A stretch of 64,000 nucleotides of DNA from Variovorax paradoxus NBRC 15149. Lineage in GTDB: Bacteria; Pseudomonadota; Gammaproteobacteria; Burkholderiales; Burkholderiaceae_C. Numbering within the stretch: the stretch's first letter is position 1; each line of letters starts with the position of its first letter. A program made the position numbers and the translations under genes. The notes under the pieces were generated by a model, which saw only the letters and a program-made list of their open reading frames with translations, was not told the DNA's origin and did not search any database. Of this stretch, positions 1-8,071 are shown in pieces. The stretch is taken from the NCBI RefSeq assembly GCF_001591365.1, contig NZ_BCUT01000002.1, positions 930,001-994,000 on the forward strand. The letters run 5' to 3'.

Positions 1-486
1 CGTGAGCATCATGCGGCGCAGGCGCGAATGGCCGAACAGCCGCATCGCATGGCGGCAGCCGCCGAGCAGGCCGACATCGACCTCGGGCAGCCCGAGCGAG
101 GCCTTTTCCGAGGCAATGAGGATGTCGCTCGAAGCCGCCATGGCAAGGCCGGAACCGAGCGCCGCACCGTTGATGGCGCAGACCACGGGCTTGGCGCATT
201 CGCGGATCGCGTGGAAGCATTCGCGCGTGCGGCGCGAATGGGCCATCAGGTCACCCGGCCCCTTGATGACTTCGGCGCGTCCCTTCAGATCGGCGCCGGC
301 GCAGAACACCTTGCCTTCGCCGGTCAGAATCACCGCGCGCACGTCGTCCATCTCCGAGATCTGGTCGAAGGCCCGGGTCAGCTCGTCGTTGAGCACGCGC
401 GTCAGCGCATTGACCGGTGGCGCATTCAGCGTCAGCGTTGCGACGTGAGCGGCGATCGCCACCTCGAGCTGCAAGAAGTTGTCCAC
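1..486 (-). CDS. enoyl-CoA hydratase/isomerase family protein (C-terminus off the left edge)
   Basis: The N-terminal 162 codons of a crotonase-fold enzyme, which typically hydrates enoyl-CoA or isomerises related CoA thioesters in the cytoplasm. Visible crotonase signatures are the first oxyanion-hole stretch around FCAGADLKGR and the second glycine-rich stretch NGAALGSG, followed by SLGLPEVDVGLLGG. I chose the GTG at 484-486 because an AGGAGA ribosome-binding site lies just upstream and the homologous fold begins immediately after it. The catalytic residue assignment and substrate cannot be settled because the C-terminal half is missing. It is divergent from the diguanylate cyclase gene. Confidence 0.9.
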   Translation of the reverse strand, partial: MDNFLQLEVAIAAHVATLTLNAPPVNALTRVLNDELTRAFDQISEMDDVRAVILTGEGKVFCAGADLKGRAEVIKGPGDLMAHSRRTRECFHAIRECAKPVVCAINGAALGSGLAMAASSDILIASEKASLGLPEVDVGLLGGCRHAMRLFGHSRLRRMMLT

Positions 487-665
487 GATGTCTCCTGATG
501 CCATGGTTTGAAATGCCGCGGTTCAGTCTACGAGCCGCATGCCATGGCGGCGACCGCCCCCGGCGTACATCAGCTATTCCGCGCGAGACATAGCGCAGCC
601 CGTTGCTATCATCGGAAAACGCAGTCCCGAACGACCGGGACGTCGTGCCCAGCGAAGGAAACCCA

Positions 666-3600
666 GTGCGGCTCAAGCTGAGAACGAAGACAGCCTTGCT
701 CATCACCTTGCTCGTGCTCGCCCTGGTGGGTGCAACGGGCTGGTGGCAGTACCGAAGCCTCTCCAGCGAATACGTCGGCCTGATGCGCGAGCAGCAACAG
801 GCGCTCACCGACAGCGCCGCGGCGGACCTCGACTACAAGCTGGGCGTTCACCTGGCCGCGCTGTCGCGTGCGGCGCGCGAACTCGGCGCGGAAGGCTTTG
901 CGGACCCGGCGGCGCAGCAGCGCTTTCTTGCGGACAAGGACCTGCGCGCGATGTTCGACAACGCCGCGCTGGCCACGCCGGACGGCGCCATCGTCGCGAT
1001 CCATCCCGCCGCGGCCCAGCCGCCGAACGTGGCCGACCGCGACTACTTCAAGCAGGTGCGCGACCGGCGCGAGCCCGCCATCTCGGCGCCGCTGCTCACC
1101 AAGGGCGGGCGGCAGCCCGCGGTGGTCATGGCCGTGCCCGTCGAGGCACCGGATGGGCGCCTGGCCGGCGTGCTGGGCGCGGCGCTGGACCTGCAGCGCG
1201 CCAACGTGCTCGGCGACCTGAGCCGCGCCACCGTCGGCCGCGGTGGCCACTACGAGATCGTGACGCGCGGCGAGTCGCCGCGGATCGTCATGCATCCCGA
1301 TGCGAAGCGGCTGCTCGAGCCTGCCGCGGCCAGCACGGCGGCCCTTGCCGGCGGTCCCGAGAACGACCTCGCCACGCACGCCACCGTGCGCAGCGCCAAC
1401 TGGGATCTTCGCCTCGTGGTGCCGGCCCGCGCCGCCTACGCGCCGCTGGAGCAGGCACGGCGCAACCTGCTGCTGCAGCTGCTGTGGCTCGGCCTGGGCT
1501 GCGCGCTGCTGGTGTGGCTGGGCACGGCCTGGGTCATGCGTCCGCTGGAGGCACTGAGCAACGCGATCCGCACGCTGCGCCAATCACCGGACAGCCAGGT
1601 CAGGCTCGACGTCGTCGCCAACGACGAGCGCGGCGACCTGGCGCGCGAGTTCGACGCATTGATGGGCGAGCTGCGCGAGCAGCGGCTCGAGGTGGCCGCG
1701 GTGACCGATGCATCGCCCGTGGGACTGTTCCGCTGCGACAGCGAAGGACGCATGACCTACGTGAACGACGAATACCTGGCGATCCACGGACTGGCGCGCG
1801 AAGAGGCGCAGGAGGGCTGGCTCACGCTGGTGCGCGAGGAGATCCGCGATAAGGTCCGCCAGGACTGGGTCCGCATCGTGAGCGCCGCCGAGCCGCTGAA
1901 CGCCACGCGCCGGCTGCACCGCAGGGACGGCACGCAGGTGCTGGTGGCCTTGCGGAGCCGGCCCGTGCTGGCTGCGTGCCGCGTCATGGGCCATGTCGGA
2001 ACGGTGACCGACATCACCGAGCGCACGCGCGCCGAGCGGGCCCTTCGCACGCTCACGGCCATCTTCGACATGACGACCGACTTCATCATCCAGAACGATG
2101 CGAAGGGGCGGCTCATCTACATGAACCCCGCCGCGCGCCGCCGCACCGGCGTGGACCTCGATGCGCCGATCGAGACGCTGAAGGTGTCCGACTTCAATCC
2201 GCCGCAGACGCTGGAGCGGTTCAGGTCGGAGGTGGTGCCCACCGCGGTCGCCACCGGCGTCTGGGTCGGCGAGTCGGTGGTGTGGGATGCGCAGAAGCAG
2301 CCGTTCCCGGTCAGCCACATGGTGATCGCGCATCGCGACAAGCACGGCAAGCTCGAATATTTCTCGGGGCTGATGCGCGACATCTCTGCGGCCAAGGCCG
2401 CGGAGCAGGCGCTGCGCGAGAGCGAGCAGCGCCTGCGCATGGTGACGGACCACCTGCCGGCGCTGATCTCCTACCTGGACCGCGAGCTGCGCTTCCGTTT
2501 CGTCAACAAGGCCTACCAGGACTGGTTCGGTATCGAGCCGCAGCAGCTGCTCGGCCGCAGCCTGCGCGAGTTCTACGGCGAGGAGGCATGGGCGCAGATG
2601 GAGCCGTACATCCGCGCGGCCCTGGGCGGACGCCAGGTCACCTACGAGCGGCGCGTGACGGGGGCCGGCGGGCGCCGCGACATCCAGGCCACGCTGGTGC
2701 CGGAGCGCAACGAAGCGGGCGAGGTGGTGGGCCTCTACACGCTGGACAGCGACATCACCGCGCATCACGAGGCCGAGGAAGCGCTGCAGGAAAGCGAAGC
2801 CCGCCTGCGCACCGTGGCCGACGCGCTGCCGATGCGGGTGGCCTACATCGATGCCGACGAGCGCTATCGCTTCAACAACCTGGCCTACGAACGCGAGTTC
2901 GGCCTCTCGCGCGACCAGATCCAGGGCCATACCGTGCAGGAGCTGCTGGGCGAGCCGGCCTACGAATCCGTGAAGCCGCACATCCGCGCCGCGCTGGCCG
3001 GCGAGGTCGTCACCTTCCAGAGCGAAGTCAGCCAGAGCGACAGCTACAACTGCTACGAGGCCCAGTACATCCCGCAGCCCGCGGCCAATGCCGACACCAT
3101 CGTCGGCTTCCATGCGGTGATCACCGACATCACGCGGCAGAAGCTCGAGGAGAAGCGCCTGGTGGGCCTGGCGCAGATCGACCCGCTCACCGGCCTGGCC
3201 AACCGCGCCGGCTTCGAGGCGCGGCTGGGCGAAGCCATGGACCGCAGCCGCAGCGCAGGAGCCCTGATGGCGCTGATGTACCTGGACATCGACGGCTTCA
3301 AGCAGATCAACGACCAGTTCGGGCACCAGACGGGCGACGAGCTGCTGAAGGCCTTCTCGGGCCGGCTGTCGCAGGGGCTGCGTTCCAGCGACGTGCGCGC
3401 GCGCCTGGGCGGCGACGAGTTCACGGTGATCATGGAGGGGCTGCCCCATGCCGACATTGCGGTCGCCGCCGCCACGAAGCTCGTGCTGGCCATGCAGACG
3501 CCGTTCACCGTCGAGCCGCAGCGCACGATCAACGTGACCGCGAGCATCGGCCTGGCGTTCTACCAGGGCGGCGCCGCAACCTCGGCCGCACTGGTGAAGC

Positions 3601-3689
3601 AGGCGGACGAGATGCTCTACCGCGCCAAGCGGGCCGGCCGCAACAACGTGCAGACGGCGCCGCTGCCGGTCGAGGGCGGCCAGACCTAG
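666..3689 (+). CDS. membrane diguanylate cyclase with periplasmic sensor, HAMP, four PAS domains and GGDEF
   Basis: Predicted to make cyclic di-GMP from two GTP at the inner membrane. From the GTG at 666: a membrane helix at about residues 10-27, a periplasmic Cache-like sensor of about 240 residues, a second helix at about 268-290, a HAMP linker, four PAS domains (starting near 345, 470, 595 and 720) and a GGDEF domain from about 845. The active-site GGDEF is intact at about 915-919. The product-inhibition I-site RSSD sits exactly five residues upstream (906-909), so feedback inhibition is expected. There is no EAL domain. The GTG start is preferred to the ATG at 603 because GAAGGAAA precedes it and it leads straight into a basic N-terminus and the first helix. 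Confidence 0.92.
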   Translation: MRLKLRTKTALLITLLVLALVGATGWWQYRSLSSEYVGLMREQQQALTDSAAADLDYKLGVHLAALSRAARELGAEGFADPAAQQRFLADKDLRAMFDNAALATPDGAIVAIHPAAAQPPNVADRDYFKQVRDRREPAISAPLLTKGGRQPAVVMAVPVEAPDGRLAGVLGAALDLQRANVLGDLSRATVGRGGHYEIVTRGESPRIVMHPDAKRLLEPAAASTAALAGGPENDLATHATVRSANWDLRLVVPARAAYAPLEQARRNLLLQLLWLGLGCALLVWLGTAWVMRPLEALSNAIRTLRQSPDSQVRLDVVANDERGDLAREFDALMGELREQRLEVAAVTDASPVGLFRCDSEGRMTYVNDEYLAIHGLAREEAQEGWLTLVREEIRDKVRQDWVRIVSAAEPLNATRRLHRRDGTQVLVALRSRPVLAACRVMGHVGTVTDITERTRAERALRTLTAIFDMTTDFIIQNDAKGRLIYMNPAARRRTGVDLDAPIETLKVSDFNPPQTLERFRSEVVPTAVATGVWVGESVVWDAQKQPFPVSHMVIAHRDKHGKLEYFSGLMRDISAAKAAEQALRESEQRLRMVTDHLPALISYLDRELRFRFVNKAYQDWFGIEPQQLLGRSLREFYGEEAWAQMEPYIRAALGGRQVTYERRVTGAGGRRDIQATLVPERNEAGEVVGLYTLDSDITAHHEAEEALQESEARLRTVADALPMRVAYIDADERYRFNNLAYEREFGLSRDQIQGHTVQELLGEPAYESVKPHIRAALAGEVVTFQSEVSQSDSYNCYEAQYIPQPAANADTIVGFHAVITDITRQKLEEKRLVGLAQIDPLTGLANRAGFEARLGEAMDRSRSAGALMALMYLDIDGFKQINDQFGHQTGDELLKAFSGRLSQGLRSSDVRARLGGDEFTVIMEGLPHADIAVAAATKLVLAMQTPFTVEPQRTINVTASIGLAFYQGGAATSAALVKQADEMLYRAKRAGRNNVQTAPLPVEGGQT

Positions 3690-3724
3690 CAGCGGGGTTC
3701 GGTGCCGTCGCGCAACGAGCGCGC

Positions 3725-5065
3725 TCAGGCGGGCTGGCGCAGCGGCCGGAACGCCGCGCGCAGTTCCTCGCTGAACAGCTGCGGCTGTTCCCAGGCGGCA
3801 AAGTGCCCGCCCTTGGCGGCTTCGTTGAAGTAGTAGAGCGTTCGATAGGCGCGCTCGGCCCAGCTCCTGGGCGCGCGGTAGATCTCGCCCGGGAACACGG
3901 TGATGGCCACCGGAATCGAGATGTCCTGCGTCTTCTGCGCCGCCGCGCTGAAATTGTTGTTGTTGTTCTCCCAATAGAACCTCGAGGAGGAAGCGGCCGT
4001 GTCGGTGAGCCAGTAGAGGGTGATGTCGTCGAGCATCTCGTCCCGGCCGAGCACGCGCTCGGGTTCGCCCCCGCTGTCGGTCCATTGCGCGAACTTCTCG
4101 TAGATCCACCCGGCCAGGCCCGCCGGCGAGTCGGCCAGCGGATAGCCGATCGTCTGCGGGCGCGTCACCATCATGGCACCGTAGGCGGCGCCGGTCTTGA
4201 AGAAGGCGCTGAGCGTGTTGAACGCGGCGCGCTCGGACGCCGACAGCCCGGCCGGCGCGGGATCTCCATTGTTGATGGGCTTGACCAGTTCCGCGGGCAC
4301 GGTGGCGGGCATGTTCAGGTGGATGCCCCGCAGGCCTCGCGGTGCCTGGCGGGCCATTGCATCCGAGATCACCGAACCGTGGTCTCCACCCTGGGACACG
4401 TAGTGCGTGTAGCCCAGCCGCTTCATCAGCGTGTCCCACGCGCGGCCCACGCGCTCGGGGCCCCAGCCTGTCTCCCTGGGCTTGCCGGAAAAGCCATGGC
4501 CGGGGATGGACGGGATCACGACGTGGAAGGCGTCGGCGGCACTGCCTGCGAAGGCGGTCGGGTCGGTCAGGGGGCCGATTGTTTTCAGGAACTCCAGCAT
4601 CGAGCCCGGCCAGCCATGCGTCAGCACCAGCGGCAACGCGTCCGGATGGCGGGAGCGCACGTGGATGAACTGGACGTCGACGCCGTCGATCGTGGTGATG
4701 AACTGCGGCAGCGCATTGAGCCTGGCCTCGACCTTGCGCCAGTCATAGCCCGTTTCCCAGTAGCGGACCAGCGCCTGCAGCCTGGCCAACTGAACGCCTT
4801 GCGAGGTGTCGCCGACCGTCTCGCGGTCGGGCCAGCGCGTGGCCCTGAGGCGCCGCCGCAGATCGGCGATCGCATTCTCGGGAACATCGATGCGGAAGGG
4901 CCGTATCGCGTCGCCTTGCGCTGCGGCGCTCTTGTCCGCAGGGGTCGCCGCAAAGGTCGCGGCCGCCGAACCTGCAAGAAGGCCCGCCGTTGCCACCAGC
5001 GCACCGCGGCGCGTGAGGGTGAGGTGGAACGCCGCGCGGCGGCTGGATGCGTCGGAATCTGTCAT
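3725..5065 (-). CDS. exported epoxide hydrolase family protein (EHN + alpha/beta hydrolase)
   Basis: A 446-residue alpha/beta hydrolase of the microsomal/juvenile-hormone type epoxide hydrolase family, which opens epoxides to diols. An RR-containing signal (LTRRGALVATAGLL, residues 17-30) suggests Tat-dependent export. The EHN cap domain follows at about 50-160. The oxyanion motif HGWPGS is at 150-155, the nucleophile motif QGGDHG at 225-230 with Asp228, and a C-terminal GGHFAAWEQ supplies the likely catalytic His. A run of five Asn residues lies after the Trp-Glu of FYWENN. It follows the other hydrolase gene by 90 bp on the same strand, so they are probably one operon under the promoter at 6063-6114. 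The natural substrate is unknown. Confidence 0.88.
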   Translation of the reverse strand: MTDSDASSRRAAFHLTLTRRGALVATAGLLAGSAAATFAATPADKSAAAQGDAIRPFRIDVPENAIADLRRRLRATRWPDRETVGDTSQGVQLARLQALVRYWETGYDWRKVEARLNALPQFITTIDGVDVQFIHVRSRHPDALPLVLTHGWPGSMLEFLKTIGPLTDPTAFAGSAADAFHVVIPSIPGHGFSGKPRETGWGPERVGRAWDTLMKRLGYTHYVSQGGDHGSVISDAMARQAPRGLRGIHLNMPATVPAELVKPINNGDPAPAGLSASERAAFNTLSAFFKTGAAYGAMMVTRPQTIGYPLADSPAGLAGWIYEKFAQWTDSGGEPERVLGRDEMLDDITLYWLTDTAASSSRFYWENNNNNFSAAAQKTQDISIPVAITVFPGEIYRAPRSWAERAYRTLYYFNEAAKGGHFAAWEQPQLFSEELRAAFRPLRQPA

Positions 5066-5155
5066 GGTCGTTTGCCTTGTGCTGGTGAATGGAAATCTGT
5101 GCGACGCGGCGCCTGGCCGCGTGCTGCCGAAGGACCGTGCGTGAAAGCAAGTCGT

Positions 5156-5971
5156 CTATCGGCTGGCGGCTTCGACGATGAGCTTCGCGACCACATCGGG
5201 CCTGGATGTCATCACCACGTGCGAGGCGCCCTTGACGACCACCGTCTTCACCGACTTGGCACGCGCTGCCATGAAGGCCTGCGCCGCCGGCGGAATGTTC
5301 TTGTCGGCGTCGCCATAGACGAACCACGAGGGCACCGTCTTCCACGCGGGAGCGCCCGCCGGCTCGCCGAGCGCCGACTCGGCGATGGGGCGCTGGGTCG
5401 CGGCCATCAGGCGCGCGGCCGCGGCCGGAACGTCGGCGGCGAACTGGTCGTGGAACCTGTTCTTCAGGATGTACAGGTCCTTGCCGCCATCGGCCAGTGC
5501 GACCGGCGGTGCCAGCGCAGGCCCGAGCGTGCTGCCGGGAAACTTGCCCGCAAGATCGGCTGCCGACTCTCCGGCTTCAGGCGCGAAGGCGGCGACGAAG
5601 ACAAGCGCCTTCACGTTGCTCTTGCCGGTGGCGGCGCTGGAGATCACGGAGCCGCCATAGGAATGGCCCACCAGCACCACCGGTCCCTCGACCGCATCGA
5701 CGATGCTTGCGACATCGGCCGCGTCGGACTTGACGCCGCGCAACGGGTTGGCGGCGGCGATCACCGGATAGTGCTTTGCCTCGAGCTTGCGTATGACGCC
5801 ATCCCAGCTCGACGATTCCGCGAAGGCACCGTGCACGAGCACGATGGTGGGCTTGGCTTGCTGCGCAGTGCTTGCAGACTGCGCTGAAGCATTGAACGTG
5901 AAGGCGCCAGCCAATGCCATGAGGCCCACGGCGGCCATGGTTCGGGCGAAGCGGCGGCTGAGATTTTTCAT
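5156..5971 (-). CDS. secreted alpha/beta hydrolase
   Basis: A 271-residue alpha/beta-hydrolase-fold protein with a cleavable signal peptide (residues 1 to about 30, ending in a NASA/QSA region). It has the oxyanion stretch VLVHGAF, a nucleophile elbow GHSYGG and a catalytic histidine in GASHVVM, so the triad looks intact. The start at 5971 has an AGGAAA ribosome-binding site and begins the signal peptide; an open frame continues upstream but has no such site. The gene is first in a probable two-gene operon with the epoxide hydrolase. Its promoter shares an element with the P460 and 21.5 kb promoters. Related proteins are annotated as esterases or salicylate-esterase-like; the substrate is not predictable here. 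Confidence 0.88.
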   Translation of the reverse strand: MKNLSRRFARTMAAVGLMALAGAFTFNASAQSASTAQQAKPTIVLVHGAFAESSSWDGVIRKLEAKHYPVIAAANPLRGVKSDAADVASIVDAVEGPVVLVGHSYGGSVISSAATGKSNVKALVFVAAFAPEAGESAADLAGKFPGSTLGPALAPPVALADGGKDLYILKNRFHDQFAADVPAAAARLMAATQRPIAESALGEPAGAPAWKTVPSWFVYGDADKNIPPAAQAFMAARAKSVKTVVVKGASHVVMTSRPDVVAKLIVEAASR

Positions 5972-6062
5972 TTGGTTTTTCCTGCGGTTGAAGTGAAGGG
6001 CAATGAAGAGTGATCGCCTTTCGCAACCCGTGACGAGCGCGGCGGGGCAAAGCACGGCCGCG

Positions 6063-6114
6063 TTTATAGGGCCCGCCTCCACGTGCACTGCAGATGTCTG
6101 TATGCCACTGTGTC
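6063..6114 (-). promoter_or_regulatory. probable activator-dependent promoter of the hydrolase operon
   Basis: Read on the minus strand, GACACAGTGGCATAC (6114-6100) is followed by one base plus 30 bp and then TATAAA (6068-6063), a good -10 hexamer. The start codon lies about 92 bp further on. No -35 consensus is seen at the correct spacing, which suits activation by a protein bound to the GACACA-NN-GGCATAC element. The same geometry recurs in two other promoters in the window. Confidence 0.6.
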
Positions 6115-6159
6115 GGCCCGGCAGGGCGACATGAAGAAATACACGGATGCCTCGCCGAT

Positions 6160-6240
6160 GAAACGTAGTGTGGGCGTCCGGCCGTGCAGATACACAGGCA
6201 TACGGAACCCCGTTTGCAAGCGGCAGGGGCGCCGAACAAT
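6160..6240 (+). promoter_or_regulatory. probable activator-dependent promoter of the cytochrome P460 gene
   Basis: GAAACGTAGTGTG (6160-6172) is followed after 16 bp by GATACACAGGCATACG (6189-6204), then 30 bp and AACAAT (6235-6240). The same three blocks, with spacings of 15 and 30 bp, occur upstream of the small exported protein at 21534. Conservation restricted to these blocks within otherwise different sequence suggests binding sites for a shared regulator. Confidence 0.6.
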
Positions 6241-6309
6241 CCACGCGTTCAGGCGCCGCGGAGCCTTCACGCCCGGCGGCAATTTCCAACGCACAAGGTC
6301 CACCACCTC

Positions 6310-6879
6310 ATGAATCGAAACAACACAACGCGCCATGCGTGCCCGTCTTCATGCCGAGGCACGCTGGCAAAGCTCACCGGCCTCGGCCTGCTTGCGCTCG
6401 CGGCAGCGGCCGGCGTCTTCGCCGCAACCTCCAGCGCGGCGGAGGAGGACGCGAAGACTTCGGATGCCTCGCCCTTGTACGGCGTCACCATTCCCAAGGG
6501 CTACCGTCAGTGGCAGCTGATTGCGCCGGCAATCGAGGCGGAGCCGTTGAACGAGCTGCGCGTGGTGCTCGGCAACGCCAAGGCGATCCAGGCCTACGAC
6601 CAGGGCACGCTGCCCTTCCCCGACGGAACCATCCTCACCAAGCTGGCATGGAAACATGTGCAGTCGCCGGAGTTCGCGCCCGCGTCGATCCCCGGCGCAG
6701 CGACCACCGTGCAGGTGATGGTGAAGGACTCGAAGAAATACGCGGCCACGGGCGGATGTGGATTCGGCCGCTTCGTCGATGGCAAGCCCGTGGACCTGAC
6801 GCAGCACCAGACCTGCTTCGCCTGCCACCAGGCGCTGGTGAAGAACCACGACTACGTGTTCACGCGGCATGCGCGCTGA
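6310..6879 (+). CDS. cytochrome P460 family protein (periplasmic c-type haem protein)
   Basis: A 189-residue exported protein with an N-terminal signal peptide (hydrophobic stretch GLGLLALAAAAGVF). The mature part has the cytochrome P460 pattern (IPKGYRQWQLI at its beginning). One haem-c attachment motif, CFACH, lies near the C-terminus, as expected for P460-like proteins where the haem site is C-terminal. Family members oxidise hydroxylamine or handle nitric oxide, while many Comamonadaceae homologues are uncharacterised. I cannot verify the lysine cross-link typical of true P460. The ATG at 6310 begins the signal peptide; the open frame upstream is arginine-rich and unlikely to be translated. 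Confidence 0.85.
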   Translation: MNRNNTTRHACPSSCRGTLAKLTGLGLLALAAAAGVFAATSSAAEEDAKTSDASPLYGVTIPKGYRQWQLIAPAIEAEPLNELRVVLGNAKAIQAYDQGTLPFPDGTILTKLAWKHVQSPEFAPASIPGAATTVQVMVKDSKKYAATGGCGFGRFVDGKPVDLTQHQTCFACHQALVKNHDYVFTRHAR

Positions 6880-6934
6880 TGCTACGGACGACTCGAGTGC
6901 GCAGCCCGCGCCGTGCTGGCTGACCCTCCAACGG

Positions 6935-6966
6935 AAAAAGGGGCGCCCCTTGCGGGAGCGCCCCTT
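6935..6966 (-). terminator. rho-independent terminator of the HNH gene
   Basis: A 9-bp perfect stem (AAGGGGCGC at 6938-6946 pairing with GCGCCCCTT at 6958-6966) is followed on the minus strand by TTTTT. It lies a few bases past the stop codon of the HNH endonuclease. It may also slow plus-strand transcription from the P460 gene, since the stem is symmetrical, but the plus side lacks a clean T run. Confidence 0.8.
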
Positions 6967-6972
6967 CGTCTT

Positions 6973-7536
6973 TCAGTTGAGCCTGGAGCCTTTCGGCAGC
7001 CGACTCGCCAGCCACTCGTGCACGTCGGCTCGCACATTCCGTCCCTCCAGGAGGAAGTCTTCCCACCTGCTGGGAACATACGGAAGATAGACCAGCTTCA
7101 TGCCGGCTTCCTCCGGCGTCCGGTCCGCTTTTTCGGAGTTGCACGCGCGGCAAGCGGCCACCAGATTCATCCAGTCCCAGGTACCGCCGCGGCTCTCGGG
7201 AACGATGTGCTCGCACGTCAGGTCCTGCTCGCGGAATCGCTGGGCGCAGTACGCGCAGATGAAGCGATCTCGGACAAAGAGCTTGCGCCGGTTGAAGGCG
7301 GGCGTGTGCTCGAACAAGTTGACCTTTGCACAGCCTTTGAGAGCGATGATCGGTGAAATCTCGAGCCGGGACTGCACGCCGCGCGCCACATTGAAGCCGC
7401 CACGCATCGTGGCCAATGGGCCTGCGCCGTCTTCCCAGACGACAGCACCAGTGGCGTAGTGGGATGCTGCCTGCTCGAGCGAAATCCATGCTTGAGGCGT
7501 GCCCTGGACATCCAGCTGAAGTACTTGGGGTTTCAT
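6973..7536 (-). CDS. HNH endonuclease downstream of the tRNA array
   Basis: A 187-residue protein with a C-terminal HNH nuclease fold. The zinc knuckles are CAYC and CRAC, the catalytic histidine lies in CEHIVPESRGG, and the conserved Asn in NLVAACRACN. The N-terminal half (about 90 residues) is not a domain I recognise; it may give specificity. The start has an excellent AAAGGAGG site 8 bases before ATG. The start codon is only about 45 bp past the CCA end of the last tRNA gene, on the same strand, and a terminator follows the stop. It may therefore be expressed with the array or from a promoter within it. HNH genes also accompany tRNA arrays in some mycobacterial and phage genomes (general knowledge, not checked). 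DNA versus RNA as substrate is unknown. Confidence 0.88.
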   Translation of the reverse strand: MKPQVLQLDVQGTPQAWISLEQAASHYATGAVVWEDGAGPLATMRGGFNVARGVQSRLEISPIIALKGCAKVNLFEHTPAFNRRKLFVRDRFICAYCAQRFREQDLTCEHIVPESRGGTWDWMNLVAACRACNSEKADRTPEEAGMKLVYLPYVPSRWEDFLLEGRNVRADVHEWLASRLPKGSRLN

Positions 7537-7581
7537 GGTGAAGGCCTCCTTTCATGGCCGAGCGATTGTTGGACTCGCCTG

Positions 7582-7656
7582 TGGTGCGGGCAGAGAATTT
7601 CGAAATCTCGGCCTACCGGTTAAAAGCCGGTTGCTCTGCCTCTGAGCTATACGCGC
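7582..7656 (-). tRNA. tRNA-Lys (UUU), with stem mismatches
   Basis: A 75-nt cloverleaf with encoded CCA. The loop CTTTTAA lies between ACCGG and CCGGT, giving anticodon UUU, with discriminator A. Two defects are visible: C4 faces C69 in the acceptor stem, and position 53 and 61 are both U, so the normally invariant G53-C61 pair is lost. It is the last tRNA of the array. Confidence 0.8.
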
Positions 7657-7699
7657 GACGCGCGTGTGACCTGAGGTCTGGCGGCAGTTTGTGAAGAGA

Positions 7700-7774
7700 T
7701 GGGGTGCACGAACGGGATCGAACCGTCGTCAGCTGGACCACAACCAGCGGCTCTGCCATTGAGCTACGCGCACC
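7700..7774 (-). tRNA. tRNA-His (GUG)
   Basis: The anticodon loop TTGTGGT lies between GCTGG and CCAGC. Discriminator C73 and an encoded G at position -1 (7774) are the histidine identity pair. CCA is encoded and the acceptor stem is fully paired allowing one G-U. Confidence 0.93.
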
Positions 7775-7781
7775 ATTGAAC

Positions 7782-7856
7782 TGGTAGCCGCAGATGGGAA
7801 CGATCCATCGGCCCCCGCCTTATCGAGACGGTGCTCTGCCACTGAGCTATGCGGCT
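7782..7856 (-). tRNA. tRNA-Ile-like (GAU) with C33 and altered T loop
   Basis: The acceptor AGCCGCA/TGCGGCT is perfect, with A73 and encoded CCA. The anticodon stem CCGTC/GGCGG closes a 7-nt loop TCGATAA, so the anticodon is GAU but position 33 is C, not the near-invariant U. The T loop is ATCGTTC instead of TTCRANY, so T54 and A58 are both replaced. All stems pair well, so this is not simple decay. Confidence 0.75.
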
Positions 7857-7865
7857 GAAGGCAAG

Positions 7866-7942
7866 TGGCTCCTCGACCTGGGCTCGAACCAGGGACATCC
7901 GCATTAACAGTGCGGTGCATCTACCAACTGAGCTACCGAGGA
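7866..7942 (-). tRNA. tRNA-Asn (GUU)
   Basis: The anticodon loop CTGTTAA, discriminator G, encoded CCA, acceptor TCCTCGG/TCGAGGA and canonical T loop TTCGAGC all agree with a functional tRNA-Asn. Confidence 0.95.
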
Positions 7943-7972
7943 AAAAAAGAAAAGAACCGCGTGTGAGATGTT

Positions 7973-8050
7973 TGGCCCCGCGCACACGATTCGAACGTGC
8001 AACCCCCGGCTTCGTAGGCCGGTGCTCTGATCCAGTTGAGCTAACGCGGG
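7973..8050 (-). tRNA. tRNA-Arg (ACG)
   Basis: The loop CTACGAA gives anticodon ACG, whose A34 is normally edited to inosine. The acceptor CCCGCGT/GCGCGGG is paired, discriminator is G, CCA is encoded and the T loop is TTCGAAT. Confidence 0.94.
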
Positions 8051-8071
8051 AGGGAAATGACTTGGAGAAAT

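Larger units (their letters stand above)
5972..6309. other. 338-bp divergent intergenic region with two mirrored promoters
   Basis: No convincing gene lies in this stretch. It holds the promoter of the hydrolase operon (6063-6114, reading left) and that of the cytochrome P460 gene (6160-6240, reading right). Both carry the element GAYACA-NN-GGCATAC at the same distance from a -10-like hexamer. A short plus-strand open frame crosses it but has no ribosome-binding site and an arginine-rich, non-protein-like composition. Confidence 0.7.

Noticed and set aside
1584..5887. Very long open frames opposite or across the diguanylate cyclase and hydrolases (951 and 1303 codons)
   Set aside because: They are high-GC shadow frames: arginine/histidine-rich, no domains, no ribosome-binding sites, and they span intergenic promoters and genes with clear motifs.
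6083..6313. 76-codon plus-strand ORF before the P460 gene
   Set aside because: It covers both conserved promoter elements, has no ribosome-binding site and an arginine-rich composition.
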